A stretch of DNA of 64,000 bases from Gnetum montanum (GCA_015680685.1 MNCI01004078.1:140574-204573), one strand, 5' to 3'; numbered from the stretch's first letter, positions 10,096 through 23,194 are shown. Program-made: numbers and translations. The notes: a model not told the origin generated them from the sequence alone.

Positions 10096-13000
10096 AGTTG
10101 TATATGCTATTGGTCTACATTGTTGGGTATAATAAGAGGTGATTGGCACATAAATTATTTTTTAGATGAATGATCCAAATGCATTTGACATTATTTTGCT
10201 TCAAATTTGGAAGCTTTTAGGTGCTCTTAATATGAAAAGAATGAATCTTATATTAAATTTGTAAAAAGAAGTGAGATAAAGGCAAGATCCAATCTACAAG
10301 ATGCTTTAGCCACTTGTGACAACTAAAGATTCATATAAATGCAACTTTGAATGAGAAAATAATGATAAAGATTAATTATTTAAATAACTTTATCACCTTT
10401 TAAACAAGCTTAGTGCTTATCTGTGTGATCTTTGAAGACTGACTCATGATCTATAATAGAATTAATAAATTTTAATGAACTTTAATCCTGTATTATAAGG
10501 GATCTTGTGAAGAAATTAAGAGAATATAAATTGTGACTATAATGATGTGAAATTTTTAAATAAATTAAGAACTTTGACAGTGATTACAAGAGAATGTGAG
10601 AATTATGAAGAAAAAATGAAAAAAAGAAAAAAAAGAAAACTTCTCCTTGAAACTCCTTCAAACCCTTGAGCTTAGAAATGATTAATGACAAAATGAAAAA
10701 ATATGAAGCCCTCTCTTATGAGCTATGAGGAGATATATTAACTTATAGGCAAGGTCAACTCAAAGCTTACTATTTTATTCATGTTATACTACTATTATGC
10801 CTTAAATCTAAAATTTTTCATTTTAGGAAAGTTTTGTATATGTGAGCTAAATCTTGTATTATAACATGAAAAAAAAAAATAATAAAAGACAATAAACAAG
10901 AAATAAGAAAATATAAATAGAATATAGAAGAAACTCCCATCCATGCTATGATGTGATAGAATCATATTTAAACTAATAAGATCACTCTCTAGTCCCCATT
11001 CTAACATGTGCTTTTGTGCCTGATTTCTTTTAGTATCCTCTAATTTTATTTCTTATATAAATCTAAATTGATCATAATCTTTCATATCTAGCCATCCTTA
11101 ATTATTTTCCAACTCTAGAAAATCAATTTTCTTAGAACAAGTCCTTGCATTAAAGCCAATTCTTATATAAAATTTACTTTTTTATTTATATTCTACTATA
11201 TTTCATCCTAAATATTGAAAATGGTTTTTTTAAATAAACCTAGCTTTTCATAATATGTTGCATCTTTTGGGTGAAATTAACTAAAAGAAAAAAATATAGG
11301 ACATTTTTTTCTTAATAATCTTTAGCTAAACTTATTGCTTATACTCATCAATCTTTTACACCTTAATTACCGTTTGAATCATTATTTTAAAAAATACAAG
11401 ATAATTCTTCTAATTATTTGTCCCATTTATGAGATCTAACAATTGCTATCTTTATTCTACTAAAACTAGGCAAATCAAAAATTTTCAAAATCTTTTTCTT
11501 CCTAAGTTTCAACTACTTCAAAAATATCAAACTTCTTTAAAAATTTCACATTACATAATGCAATCATTTTAGTAGCAGTGCCACCATCTATATTCAAGAA
11601 ATCATAGTGCAAGGTATTCAGGCCTTTTTTATTTATTTTTTTATTTTGAAATGTCCTATCTTTGATTATTACAATATAATCTACATTTAGAAAAGCTCTC
11701 TTATCCTCTACTAGTACTACTTTTATAGTTTTCCATTCTTCTATTATCTTTGGAATCTCTTCTTTTGTAAGATCTTTATTTATCCAAGTCTTCTCTCTTT
11801 ATAAATTGTTACAATTGATTTACTAAATTTTACAATAATATGATATGGTTTATCATCTTTAAATCCTATGTGATAAGCATCTAAGATTGTAACGACCTAG
11901 AAAATTATAAGGTATTATCCTAGTGGTAAGAATCTTGATTTGGAAAATCAAAGTTATAGTGAAGAATAATTGTTTAATGTTTGTACTTTTATAATCTTCC
12001 TAATTTTTGCAAATTTTATCCTTGCAAAATACATTTGTTTAATGTTTGTCAATTCAAGTTCAAGAGAAAAGATGTTGAGAGAAAATGTATTGAAGTTGAG
12101 GATAGAAAAAATAATGTAAACTTAAATATATAAAAAAATCAAGTTAATGTTAATAATAATAATAATCAAATAAATAAAGAAACCAAAGAAGATTGAATTT
12201 TCTATGAATATTTAACTTGTAATATAAAAAGTATTTCTAAGTTGAGATAGACATTTCATAAGCTAGATCTATCTTTATTTAACAAGAACAATGTTAACTC
12301 AAAGATTAAAATTAATGTTAATAAGAAAGTTATGGTTGATACAAAAGATTCTCAACAAAATATTAACATTAAACAACAAAGTGAACATGAAGACCAATAT
12401 AGAATAATATTTTGTATTGGATCTAACTTTTCTACAAAAGTTCAAGCATAAACATTGAAAGTGATATAAATGTTGTTAAGAATGAGACTATCCACCCTAC
12501 CAAAAATTAATTTTTCCTTCTTGATTTTTGAAAATATCAATTGTAAGATTGTACATCTCTAAATAGACATCCCTACATTTGGAAATTTTTCCCTTTCTAT
12601 GTTATTTTTGGTGTTTTTAACTTAATGTAAAGCATAAGATGTACTCTAAATTTTTTCATATTATTAATATTATTTTTACCATCAATACGACTCTCTCCAA
12701 AATAACCAATAGTGTTAGACTACTCTACTAAAAATAATGATTTAATTAAGATTGCAAGTAGGAAAGATTATTATGGAAGATAGCACAACAAAAATCAAAA
12801 GCATATATAAAGTATCAAAAGTTAACACAAACTAAAAAAAAAAAAAGATAATGGATCAAAATATGTCAAGCTAAAGTATGTTACTAAATGAAAAAAAAAC
12901 ATCCAAAGAAGTTTTGGTGACTATTTTTGTAATAAAAATAAGATTAATATTAAGTTCTTTATAAGAGAAATTCAAACATTTTCTAAGAATCTATATGATT

Positions 13001-13105
13001 GGTAAGATGTTTAAAATACAACTTTATATCATGGCTAGATTCTTATCATTAACCTTGAGGTTTTTATGAACATATAAAACACTAAAATAAAAAAAATCAA
13101 TTAAT
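10096..13105. other. AT-rich interval without a supported gene
   Basis: About 3 kb of very AT-rich, decayed DNA. Short ORFs (for example 10795-11007) are low-complexity and unsupported. A minus-strand stretch near 11690-11880 gives a fragmentary peptide that could be an old retroelement remnant, but I cannot name it. The 12000-13100 part may be the 5' portion of the LINE that becomes recognisable at 13110. Confidence 0.5.
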
Positions 13106-13109
13106 GCAA

Positions 13110-14700
13110 GTGGCCAATATATTGAATTTCTCAAATGGAGTTATCCTATTATTTGAAAAGTAATTTGGATGAAGCTCGATAGTGTGCTTCAACATGGATT
13201 GGATAAAACATAGAGAGCTAGTAAAGCTATCCTTTTACATAAAAAGGATGAAATGAAAATCTCATTAATCAAAGGTTCATTGTAACTAGCATTTTTTTAA
13301 AGATTCTTCGCATAATTCTTGAAAAAAATTAAGAGATTGGATAGAGAAGCAACAAGGTTTGTTCTATTTCATAAGCTAATTATAGGCAAAATTGTTTCAT
13401 GATTGATCACTTGGCTTTACTATATTATTGCATGGAAGCAACTAAATCATAGAAGAATATTTATTGATTTTGCTAAAGACAACAACTTTTTAATCAAGGA
13501 TAAACTATGGAAACATTCTATCTACAAGCTATTTATATTTCACAAGAGTTAGTTTGTGTAATCCAAAGGTTTTATAGAGTAATCAATGTAGAAGTGGAAA
13601 ATGATGGTTTTATGCAAATAATGTTGTTGAAAAGCTTAGTTGATGTTGAACAAATATTTCTACTTTCTTCTACTTTTTGGTATCTTCATTAATAAACTTG
13701 AACATGAACTTAGCTACAAGGTACTCAATTTCTACTAGCTCTGCATAGGTTAATATGCTACTTTTGTAGATAATATGGCTTTGATCTCTTCTTTAGCACA
13801 AAGATGAAAATATATGCTTAATACAGTGTTTGATTTCTATAGTAAATTTGTTATTGAAGTAAATGTTTAAAATACCAAACTTATAATATGTGATGATAGA
13901 AACCCTATAGATCATTATAATTTTATAGGTGATAAAGTGGAGGTTGTGAAATATTACAAATATCTAGGTTCAAAGTGGTTATCCAACTACAAATGGAATA
14001 AATGTTTACAATATAAATGAAAATTATGTTTTCTATTAATAATAAAAATAGGAAACATATATGACATGTAAAATTAATTACTTTTTTCTTAGTTGTTTAA
14101 CCAATAGTTTTACATGATTGTGTTATCTAGGGTCCAAGAATTTCAAAAAAAATAGTGAAAATTTTTGAAAATATGTAATGAATTTTCTAAAAAGATAAAT
14201 TTAAACTCATATGGCAAACACAATATGATATCCTTCTTTTAGAAGGTAGAATGTCATTTGTTGAAACTAGAGCATTGTGTCAATATTTAATCTACATTCA
14301 TAAGCTCACCTATCATACTAGCACTAAATATCTATAAATAATTTTTAAGAATGCCACTAACAAAGGATTATGAATTAGCTCTAATTCCTCTTTGTTAAAA
14401 TTAATAAGATAATGATGTTTACAAAATTTATGGTAGGATGCTATTGGAAAGAAGAAGTTTTTCATTAAAAAAATTAGAGAAATTCTTGATGAAGTAGCAA
14501 TATACTTGATAACATCCATGTCTTATCAATCAAAAATTCAAATTTTCCAACAAAAAAAAACCAAAAAGAGTAAGTTCACATTATCTTGAAGTTACAATAG
14601 GAAGATGGCACAAAAAAACTCACATGAACAATGACTATGGAAATTATGCAAAAGTGTTCAAATTTAAGGATGAGAAACATGTTTTTCCTTACTATGTATC
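13110..14700 (+). pseudogene. LINE (non-LTR retrotransposon) reverse transcriptase relic
   Basis: Conceptual translation on the plus strand, across several frames and stops, gives the ordered landmarks of plant LINE ORF2. A WxxAILLHKKDE-like block lies near 13210-13260. A TRFVLFHKLIIGKIV block matching the GFV-GR-I-DNI motif is near 13350-13400. A decayed YADDxAL catalytic box appears as FVDNMALISS near 13765-13800. It is followed by YSKFVIEVNV-x-NTKLII (about 13840-13890) and VEVVKYYKYLGSKWL (about 13945-13985). A WGPRISKK-like C-terminal block (about 14130) and YDILLLEGRMSFVETRAL (about 14225-14275) complete the order. The second Asp of the catalytic pair is Asn, so the enzyme is dead. The 5' part, poly-A tail and duplication are not identified. 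Confidence 0.72.
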
Positions 14701-15154
14701 TATACAAAATCTTCAAAAAAAATAGAATATTGATGTAAAATCATTTTTTAAATTTATCAAAATGATGTCAATTACTTTAGCAAATTACATTGAAGATGTA
14801 TTTGAATTTCATGCTATGTGTACCAAATCCATCCAATAGATATAATGGGTCTACTCAAACTTAATAAAATATCTCATTTTCATCTAAAGTGTACTTGTTA
14901 AAGAGGTTTCTTTATTAATGTTATAGGAAAATGTAACAAACCAAAATTTTAACCCCTTATTTATCTTTACCTTTTATTAATATTTTTTGATTTGAGTCTT
15001 GTGGAGGATTTGATCTCATCACCTTGAAAACATTAATGAGTATGCTCCATTATGTTGTGAAATCTTTTAGTTATCTTTTATTTAACTTGCCTTATATTTT
15101 TATGTTCTTTCCATTTTGAAATATTCCTCTTTTAAATTCTTGTTTTGGTATCTA

Positions 15155-15159
15155 TCAAC
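15155..15159. repeat. Target site duplication TCAAC (left) of element 5
   Basis: The identical TCAAC is at 19637-19641, directly after the other LTR. The homologous uninterrupted sequence near 24080-24090 carries no insertion. Confidence 0.85.
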
Positions 15160-15732
15160 TATCACATTCTCATTCCCAAATGACGTTGCTGCCTAACGAA
15201 GATGGTGCCTCTTCATAATAAGTGTTATTGTTATCGTAACAAGACCCAAAAGGGCAGTTGTGATTAAGACCTGAAAGGGCATGTTGTAATAATGGATGTG
15301 TCTCTTAAGGTAATCTTTGGGGGTTTTATCTAAGGAATTTATACCAAGGATTAGAGGTCATGCCAGCATGGAGTGATGGAGCCGGTACATGCAAGTCACG
15401 AGAGATGGGTGAAGTGGGACAAAAAGTGGACTAGACATCCCTTCTGGCCAAGTTATAGGCCTAACCATGGTGGCAACACTAGATTGCCTCTAAGGGATAG
15501 CTATCAAAGGAAGAAAACCCCTAGAAACACTCTCAAAGCATGATCCAAATACACTATTCCATATCAATAAAGCATTCTTTTCTTTTTCTTTTTTGCACTT
15601 TCTCTATTATTTCCTTTACGTATAATATCGAATGTTACATATATTACGTTTGGTGTATCATCTTCTTACACATAAGGTCTAATATAACGTATATTTGACA
15701 TTTTCCATGAAATCTAGAAATGGGATGTCATA
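15160..15732 (+). repeat. 5' LTR of element 5
   Basis: Starts TATCACATTCTC (TG decayed to TA) and ends GGGATGTCATA; AATAAAGCATTC near 15568 is a likely polyadenylation site. Confidence 0.87.
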
Positions 15733-15734
15733 AT

Positions 15735-15746
15735 TAGTATCAAAGC
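15735..15746 (+). promoter_or_regulatory. Primer binding site, tRNA-iMet type (element 5)
   Basis: TAGTATCAAAGC, two G-to-A changes from TGGTATCAGAGC, two bases after the LTR. Confidence 0.8.
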
Positions 15747-16645
15747 AAACAATGAACCAAGGGCCATTCAAAACCATGGACCAATTACAACATGAACCTA
15801 ATGATGAACCTTGAAGCCACAACACAGGGAAAGCCATTGATCATCACTGGATGTAACATATGTTTGTAATGTAAGTCAAAAGATATCTTTCCATTTGATT
15901 TCCTAAACAATGAATCAAACATCTAGATCCCAACAACCAACAAAATTCTTTCACAAATATCATTGACCAACGAAGATCGAATTATGCCCCATCAAGATTC
16001 ATCAATTACAAGAGATGTTGGTAAGACAAGAGTACACTGATTCAAGTAACTCTTACCCATTTTAATGTTATAAATATTAATTGATTAAGGTTATTATTAA
16101 GTTTCTCCCAAAACATTAGTAACCATGACTTGAATTGATCTTGTTTTGTTGAAACTCATTATCCTACGTAACTTAGAGTCATTTATAAGTTATCAGGTCA
16201 TCCATATGTTAATTTAGTAATGTTGGTTTGGTAGATTCTATTAGCAAACCTTCCAAAATATTGAAAATTCAACTTCATTTTTGAGCCCTACGACTATGTC
16301 CAATGCATAGTACTCATTGAGAAGATTCCAATGGTACAAATTTTAGCTCAATTGGAGTTACGGTTTGAGAGATATTGTTGTTTAAAGTTTCTCATTATGC
16401 ATGCATTAAAATAATATTAAATTATTAAAATTATTAAGCTATTATTTTAAAAAATTTCAAAATTTTAGTGTCAAGAATCAACCTGGAATTGCCATTTGCT
16501 GACACTAAACCTCTACCTTGTCATTGGTTGAACCACCACATCAACCGTCAAGGCAAAGTCGAATAAAATAATAATAAAATGTTTTTAAAAAAAATTTAGG
16601 CAAGAGGTCATGAGTTCAAACCTGGGTCCCCACAATTTAATTATT

Positions 16646-16732
16646 ATATATATATATATATATATATAAAATAATGTGTGTGTGTATAAATTTCTTTTTA
16701 AAAAAGGAATATATATATATATATATATAATA
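16646..16732. repeat. (TA)n microsatellites with a central (GT)n
   Basis: Two AT dinucleotide runs separated by about 35 bases, with TGTGTGTGTG at the centre. Confidence 0.85.
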
Positions 16733-17295
16733 ATTTTAAAATAAATTTAGGGCACGTAGGCCTTGTAAAGGCCATGTTGCGCTACAGGGACTACATAGGC
16801 CCTATAAGGGCTAGCCCTATGCAGGGCCACACTAACCTTATAGGGGCAACGTAGCACTTATGTTGAGGACCATTGCCCTCCTAAGACTCATCGCCCCTAC
16901 TATACCAAGATCCACCACCCTACAACACTGACACATCACTCTTGCCACAATCACAGCTTAACACCCATGTGCCTATCGATCACCTACTTCCACTATGTCA
17001 CTCATGTAGTTCCCTACCCTCGATTTTTCTGTTGCATCATTCTACCAATCTAGAATCACCCACCATCGCCATCTATGAACCTATACCACCACCTACCATT
17101 AGCAAACCCTAGTGTGGAAACCCTCGTCAGCAAGCTGCATCACTCACATTTTACACCACTAATATCACTACCAACTACAACCCCCGCTACACTATCCATG
17201 CCTGTTTCCACCACTACACCCTTGCTTGCAGTCCATAGAAACCCTCACCCCATTTTTCACTATCGTTGACTATGTTACCTTCGTCGTTACCACAC

Positions 17296-17600
17296 ACCAA
17301 TAATGGTGCTATCTATAGTAGTCCATCCTAGGCACTATAGGCACAAATGGTGTCATTCATAATGGTCCATCTTGGACAATAATGGTGTCATTCATAACGC
17401 CCCATCTTGGACACCACAAGCACCAACAATGTAATTCATAACAACCCATCTTAGGCACTGTGGGCACCAATAGTACCAATCATAATGGCCCCTTCTGGGA
17501 ACTGCAAGCACTAATAGCACCATTTATAACACTCTATTTTGGTGCTCCATAGACTCCAACAACACCATCCATAATGGCCCCTTCTAGTGCTCTTGATTTT
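17296..17600. repeat. Decayed ~55-60-bp tandem repeats inside element 5
   Basis: Phrases such as CCATCTTGGACA, CACCAATAGTACC and CATAATGGCCCCTTCT recur at roughly 55-60-base spacing for five or six units, with many substitutions. Confidence 0.65.
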
Positions 17601-19062
17601 TCCATCAACTAAATAGAAAATTTGAAATTTCCATTAATTGACAAAAAATTCAAATTTTTGTCCATTAAAAAATTAGTTTAAAATTCAAAATGCATGAAGA
17701 ATTTTTAAAAGAAAGAATTGGATGCATTGGTAGCATGTGAGATAAGAATTTTTTAATTAAGCATGCTCATTCTAGAGTAGTTCTAGAATGGGTGACCTCT
17801 TAAGAAGTCTTTTTTTTTGCACAAAATGTCTTAAAACACCAAAAGCCATGTCAACCTTCTAGATACAACGGTGAAGTCAAATCCATCCCAAAGAACCCCA
17901 AAAATTGGTTTTCACTCCTTGCCCAACATAGTGCCGCAACATTTTCAAAAATGTAATTTTAGCATAACTTGAACATACAATGTCCTTTTTCAACATATGA
18001 ATAGTGATCTCCAACATTTTTGACCCTTCTAAAATCAATGGCAAGGTCAACTTTATCATCTAAGGATAACTAATAATTTGATAATATCATGAAACTACAC
18101 ATTAAAAGTTGACAACATAAGGATAACTAATCATGCCTTGTTGGGAAAATAACCTTTGTAAATAGCCTTAAGATCTCTATGGCATGTCATTAGTTACATT
18201 GTTGGATTCAANTATATTACTAAAATTAGATGATGTAGTTATAAATTGCTAAAATTAGATAATGTAGTAATGATGTATCAACATCAATTCAATTGATGAT
18301 TAGTTGGAGAATCAATTGATGAAACAAAACAATCTTCACTGATGTATATCAATTCATCCTGCAACCAATCATATGGCAAAACAATATGGAAACTTAAAAT
18401 CTCATTTCAACAAGGTTTATGATACCCATGAAAAGTAATGATCCAAATAAGAATCCAAGAATGAGAATGAAAGTTGCAACATACAACATACTTATAAGAT
18501 CTCTAGCAAGTGAGAAACAACATCTGCTATGTCCACCATGGGCCTTGGATTGGTACAAATATCAATACCCACACATCTTAGCAAAATTACTATTATTTCC
18601 ATCAATTCATAAGGTTGATCAAGACCAAAAAGCACCTCACAGTTGCTTTTATTTATAATATTATTATTTTCTTTATTGTTAAATTTATATTTTAATTAGA
18701 TAAATAAAATATCTAAGGTAATGCAAGTTTGGAATAAAGAATTTTCCCTACCTTTACTTGGGTAACCAAATGCGAATTGCACATTGTGTGACCCTAGTTA
18801 GCACTAGTGATTGGTAGTTGGTAGATCTTTAATTCACCTCTTGTCATTATCTTAGAAAAATGAAGTACTAAGAAAGTTATATTTAATTTTCTATATGTTT
18901 TTCTTATATGTATCTTGTTTGTAGAATAAGCAAGAAACAACTTTAAGCCCAAAGGAGAAATCAAATTATTAGAGCATGGAAGCATAACAAAAGTATTGGA
19001 GCTGGAAAAGGATAATGAACATGGACTCATTTGAGGACGAACAAATCCTAAGAGAGGTATAT

Positions 19063-19636
19063 TGTCACATCCCCCTCACCAAATGATCTTGCTTCTAAAT
19101 GAAGATGATGCCTCTTTATAACAAGTGTTATTGTAATTGTAACAAGACCTAAAAGGGCAATTGTGATTAAGACCTGAAAGGGCATGTTATAATAACAAAC
19201 GTGTCTCTTAAGGTAACCTTTGGGGATTTGACCTAAGGCATTTATACCTAGGGTTGGAAGTCATGCCAGCATGGAGTGGTAGAGCTAGTATGGACAAGTC
19301 ACAAGAGCTAGGTGAAGCAAGAGAAGAAGTGGACTAGCCATCCCTTTTGGCCGAGTTATAGACCTAACTAGGGTGGCAGTGCTAGATTACCTCTAAGGGA
19401 TAGATGTCAAAGGAAGAAACCCCTAACGAACACTCTCATAGCATGATCCAGATACACTATTCCATATCAATAAAGCATTCTTTTCTTTTTCTTTTTGCAC
19501 TGTCTTTGTTTTTTCCTTTACATATAATATCAAATGTTACATATATTTGGTGTTTGGTATATCATCTTCTTACGCATAATGGCTAATATAACATATATTT
19601 GATGTTTTCCATGACATCTAGAAATGGGATGTCACA
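19063..19636 (+). repeat. 3' LTR of element 5
   Basis: Starts TGTCACATCCCC and ends GGGATGTCACA, so it keeps the canonical ends that are eroded in the 5' copy. Confidence 0.88.
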
Positions 19637-20379
19637 TCAACACTTTTTCTAATATTATTTCATTAAGATTATGGATTTGGACACTTCTAATTTCTTGGTA
19701 TCTCTTGCTAAGAATAGGTTGATAGAATATGGCACATGCTATGAACTAGAACATTGAGTTTTTGAAAAATCATCATACTTTTGATAACTTGCACAAAGCT
19801 TTTCTTCTATTTTCTTGCCCTATGTGAACTAGAGCTTTTCTATTATCTATCAAACCCTTATTAAAATTTTCCATTTATTATGAATACGATTTTGGAGATA
19901 ACTTATTGTAACTTGTTGTTGCTATATTAGTTGAATTTTGTAATCTTGTATTTAATTATGAACTCCTATCTCTCCCTAGCATTGATTATTCTTTCTCATT
20001 GGGTGTTTATTCCTTCCTTGTGATGATTGAAATCCTTGGCATTTAGCTTTGTGTGTTGCAGTAAAATGTTCATTGTAGCTTTCTTTATTAAGGTAGAGTA
20101 ACTAGCCTTAGGTTTTACATTTTAAGTTATTTCATGATTCCAATCATTATCTTGTTTTGTCAATTTTTTCAATTTGGTATTAGTCAATTTGAGTTTCGTC
20201 ATAGTATTGGTTTGCTCTTACTCTACTATAATTCTTGTTCTTGAGATGTTGATTCTTGTTCTAATGGATTCACTACTCGTTTCCTTTGTTTTTGTATTTT
20301 TTGTAGTTGTTTCCTAGTGTTTCCCCATCAAATAAGAAATTATAGACCTCTACCAAATGTCCCTCTTGCATGCTAAGAA

Positions 20380-20640
20380 TTCCAAAAAGATGACTCGCCC
20401 ATGTACAAGATGTCTCCATTGCACCCAAGATGTCTCTTCTTCTTTGAAGACATTCTACTAACATGTCTTCTTTAAGCTTGGGATGTCTCTTCCCAGAATA
20501 AGATGCCTCCTCAACCTTGATACATCCTAGATAAAGCCAAGATTTCTTCCAACTTGTTGAAATGTTTCATCTTACCCCCAAATGGCTCCCAATCCCCTAA
20601 GATGTCTTACCATAATCTAAGATGTCTCACCTGCCAAGAA
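20380..20640. promoter_or_regulatory. AGAYRTCT octamer cluster in element 6 left LTR
   Basis: At least seven copies of AAGATGTCT and close variants in about 260 bases. The right LTR copy (24745-25050) has more, including intact AGACGTCT palindromes. Confidence 0.65.
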
Positions 20641-21875
20641 TGCCAGAAAAGCCACTAAAACTAAAGTCTAAAGTTTCATTCCATGCTCAAGTAGGTTTTA
20701 TTTGACCCTGGGAATACCATGAACTTCTTTAAGCACACTCAAAAACACCAAGAATTATGTACATCATATTATTTTTGTGGTCATCTTATGAAGTCTATTT
20801 ATCTTTTTTTTCTCATGTGGTACTCATGATCTAGGAATCATATTTGATCTTTGGTGTTCATTTTTAATTCTTTAATGGTGAAATTCAATGGAATTGATGC
20901 GTAAGCATATTGGAAAGTCCAAGTTGGCCTCTAGAACTTAAACCATGTAGCTTATGATCATACCCTAGGTGGTCAAATCTAAGTGTCAATGGGTAGGCAT
21001 TATGGAGGGTAAGGTTGATGTCCTTACTTGATCCATGTTACCTATTATTGCACTGAGGTTGTGACATTAGGCAAACATTGTGCAAGAACTATCTAGCCAA
21101 TAGTCTCTACTCACATCGTTTGTAAATTTCATGTGGCTAGTTTTCATGATGCAAAACTAAAGGATTGGTAATTCATATGAGTTTGTTTCTAGGCTTGGTT
21201 CATCCAAGAGAGGTGAGATTGGTTAACTAGTTCTTAAGGATAGTCATTGACATTTAAGATAGGTGAGACATTTACAAACTAATAGTCTTTGTGGATGATC
21301 AATCATGATACAATTTTGGTTTTACTATCTCTTGAAGTTTTGTGGATATCATGTTTTGGATGTGGATTTTTGTATCTAATCTCTGAGATGGTTTCTTATG
21401 TAGCATGTACCCCATGTATCAACTCATTCTAAGTGCACCAAGGTGGTTAGCTCTATTAGAAGGTTTCTAATCCATCCTGCATGTGTCAATGTAGACTCAA
21501 GTAGTAGAAGCCAAGTGCTTAATGAAGATGGAGCTAGATCTTTAGATCTTTTCTTTATGTTTTTAGATTTTGATATGTGGTCATGATGATCATGATGTAT
21601 TTTAGCTTCTATAATATTGGATATCATCAACTCTCTTTTGAGGATACAAACATGTTATGCTATAAGATTCAGTTATGGTTTATGGATAATGAAATTGTTG
21701 CTTAACATACTCTAATGTGTTATTATTTAACCATATATATTTTTTTAAGACTTATAATGATTATGGTAATTATTTTCTTTTGATTGTAAGCATTATGACA
21801 CCACATGACCATGCTATAAGACTAATGTAATTGAACTTGGAATATCTAAGTATTAAATTTTGGGGTATGAAAAGT

Positions 21876-21887
21876 TGGTATCAAAGC
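21876..21887 (+). promoter_or_regulatory. Primer binding site, tRNA-iMet type (element 6)
   Basis: TGGTATCAAAGC, one change from the canonical sequence, a few bases after the left LTR. Confidence 0.88.
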
Positions 21888-21928
21888 ATGGTTTCTAGAT
21901 CACTAATTGGAGATGTTAGTTTTTGCAA

Positions 21929-22945
21929 ATGCCTCCAAGAATAAGAGAGAGTGAAGAGGGAAGTTTCAACAATGTGCAACAATAATTGCTTCAAAGACTA
22001 GTGAATTTGTTGAGCAATGGGAGTAGCCAAGGTGGAGTTACAAGCATAGAGCTTAGCAACCAAAGGCTTGTTGGAGAGTTTAGAAAGCTAATCCCACCTA
22101 TGTTGAAAGGAACTAATGATCCAATAATCACCTATGAGTGTATGGAGAAGATGAAGAAGGATTTTGGTGTTTTCAATTACACACCAACCCAAAAGATAAG
22201 GCTAGTCGTTTACCAACTTGAAGGTGCTACTAGATGTTGGTGCAATAATTTTCTTTAAGTTAAAGAATGGGAAGCAAGTAACCTGACATGGGATGACCCC
22301 AAGAAGAAGGTAGAGGATTACTATGCCATTAAGACCTATTGTAGAAAGAAAGAAGATGAGTTTTATACATTGATGCAAAGTAATATGATAGTCCATGATT
22401 ATGATAGTAAGTTTTGTGAGTTGATTGAGTATGTTCTTTATGTTTAGAAAGATGATAAATCATGTTCCAAAAGGTTTTTAAAGGGCCTAAGATCATTCAT
22501 AAAATAACATTTTTCAGCTTTTATCATAACAGGGTATGAAAAGACATGAATACAAGCACTATGAGTGGAGAGGGAAAATGGAAGATGAAGGACAAGATGG
22601 AATAGCCAAGAATATAGAGAAAATGAAGGCTCCAACTAAGATTAATGAGAGGAAGAACAAGGTCCCAAGAATGGAGCAAAAGGAACCATGTATTAAATTT
22701 CCAACTTATTACCAACCAAAGGGCCAAGGTAAGATAAGAACATGTTTTTCTTATAAGCAAATAGGTTACATTAAGGTAGTTTTTCCTAAGCTAAATAGGG
22801 ATAAGAAGTCCTTTAGTAATAATTCTAGAGGTAAAGTGTATAGTATCATGGAAGTTCCTCAAGGAAAATAAGTAGTAGCTCCAAGAGTATACAACTTTTT
22901 GGAAGCTCAACGTGACCTAGACAAAGATATGATTTCTTCTCTAAT
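21929..22945 (+). pseudogene. Chromovirus-type Gag relic of element 6
   Basis: This was the capsid protein of the element. It begins MPPRIRESE, the MPPR start usual in chromovirus Gag. A core follows with FRKLIPPMLKGTNDP, MEKMKKDFGVFNYTPTQK and LVVYQLEGATRCWCNN, a recognisable Retrotrans_gag region (about 22070-22260). A stop after NNFL, several more stops and a frameshift break the rest. The expected zinc knuckle near 22740-22790 survives only as CFSYKQIGY, with the second Cys, the His and the last Cys lost. The frame fades at MISSLIFQ just before the polypurine tract. No protease or polymerase follows. Confidence 0.8.
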
Positions 22946-22965
22946 CTTCCAATAGGAAGATTCTT

Positions 22966-22979
22966 AAAGAAGGGAAGAA
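22966..22979 (+). promoter_or_regulatory. Polypurine tract of element 6
   Basis: AAAGAAGGGAAGAA directly before the right LTR, the expected plus-strand primer. Confidence 0.8.
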
Positions 22980-23108
22980 TGTAACAACCAATATTTTTAA
23001 TATCGTATGTATCTTTATCTTCTAATAATCTTTGTTGATTTGAGTCTTGTGAAGGTTTTGATTTCATCACTAATGAATCGTGGTTTGTCATGTGCTGATA
23101 TTGGACCC

Positions 23109-23180
23109 TTGATATCAAACCCTCAATATTGGGTACCCAATATCTCAACCTGGATACGATATCGTATACACAATATTGTG
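23109..23180. promoter_or_regulatory. U3 palindrome cluster in solo LTR, ATATC/ATATT type
   Basis: Four perfect palindromes in 72 bases: TTGATATCAA (23109-23118), an 18-mer centred on GGGTACCC (23126-23143), ATACGATATCGTAT (23154-23167) and CACAATATTGTG (23169-23180). Confidence 0.75.
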
Positions 23181-23194
23181 ATTCCTGTGTTGGC

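Larger units (their letters stand above)
15747..19062 (+). other. Non-coding internal region of element 5
   Basis: No gene is supported. The first kilobase matches element 4 in inverse orientation. Two (TA)n runs lie at about 16646-16669 and 16707-16729 with a GTGTGTGT run between them. Repeats built on GGCCCTATAAGGGC-like units lie at about 16745-16850. A decayed tandem array fills 17296-17600, and a single ambiguous base (n) is at 18212. Confidence 0.7.
15160..19636 (+). mobile_element. Element 5: complete LARD-like non-coding LTR element
   Basis: 573/574-bp LTRs at 15160-15732 and 19063-19636, an iMet-type primer site, 3.3 kb of internal DNA and a purine-rich stretch before the 3' LTR (about 19051-19058). 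TCAAC flanks both sides. The internal region has no frame over about 80 codons and no recognisable gag or pol. The 3' end (GAGGACGAACAAATCC near 19033) resembles the region before the 3' LTR in Tekay/Del chromoviruses, so I infer a deletion derivative that depended on proteins supplied by others. Confidence 0.87.
14932..21873 (+). repeat. Left LTR of element 6, interrupted by element 5
   Basis: The pieces are 14932-15159 and 19637-21873. They align collinearly with 22980-23070, 23947-25372, 30848-31025 and 35107-35849 of the right LTR. About 20380-20640 holds a cluster of AGATGTCT/AGACATCT octamers. Confidence 0.85.

Noticed and set aside
16646-16732. Possible origin or matrix attachment signal in the TA runs
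   Set aside because: Simple dinucleotide repeats explain it and nothing else supports a function.
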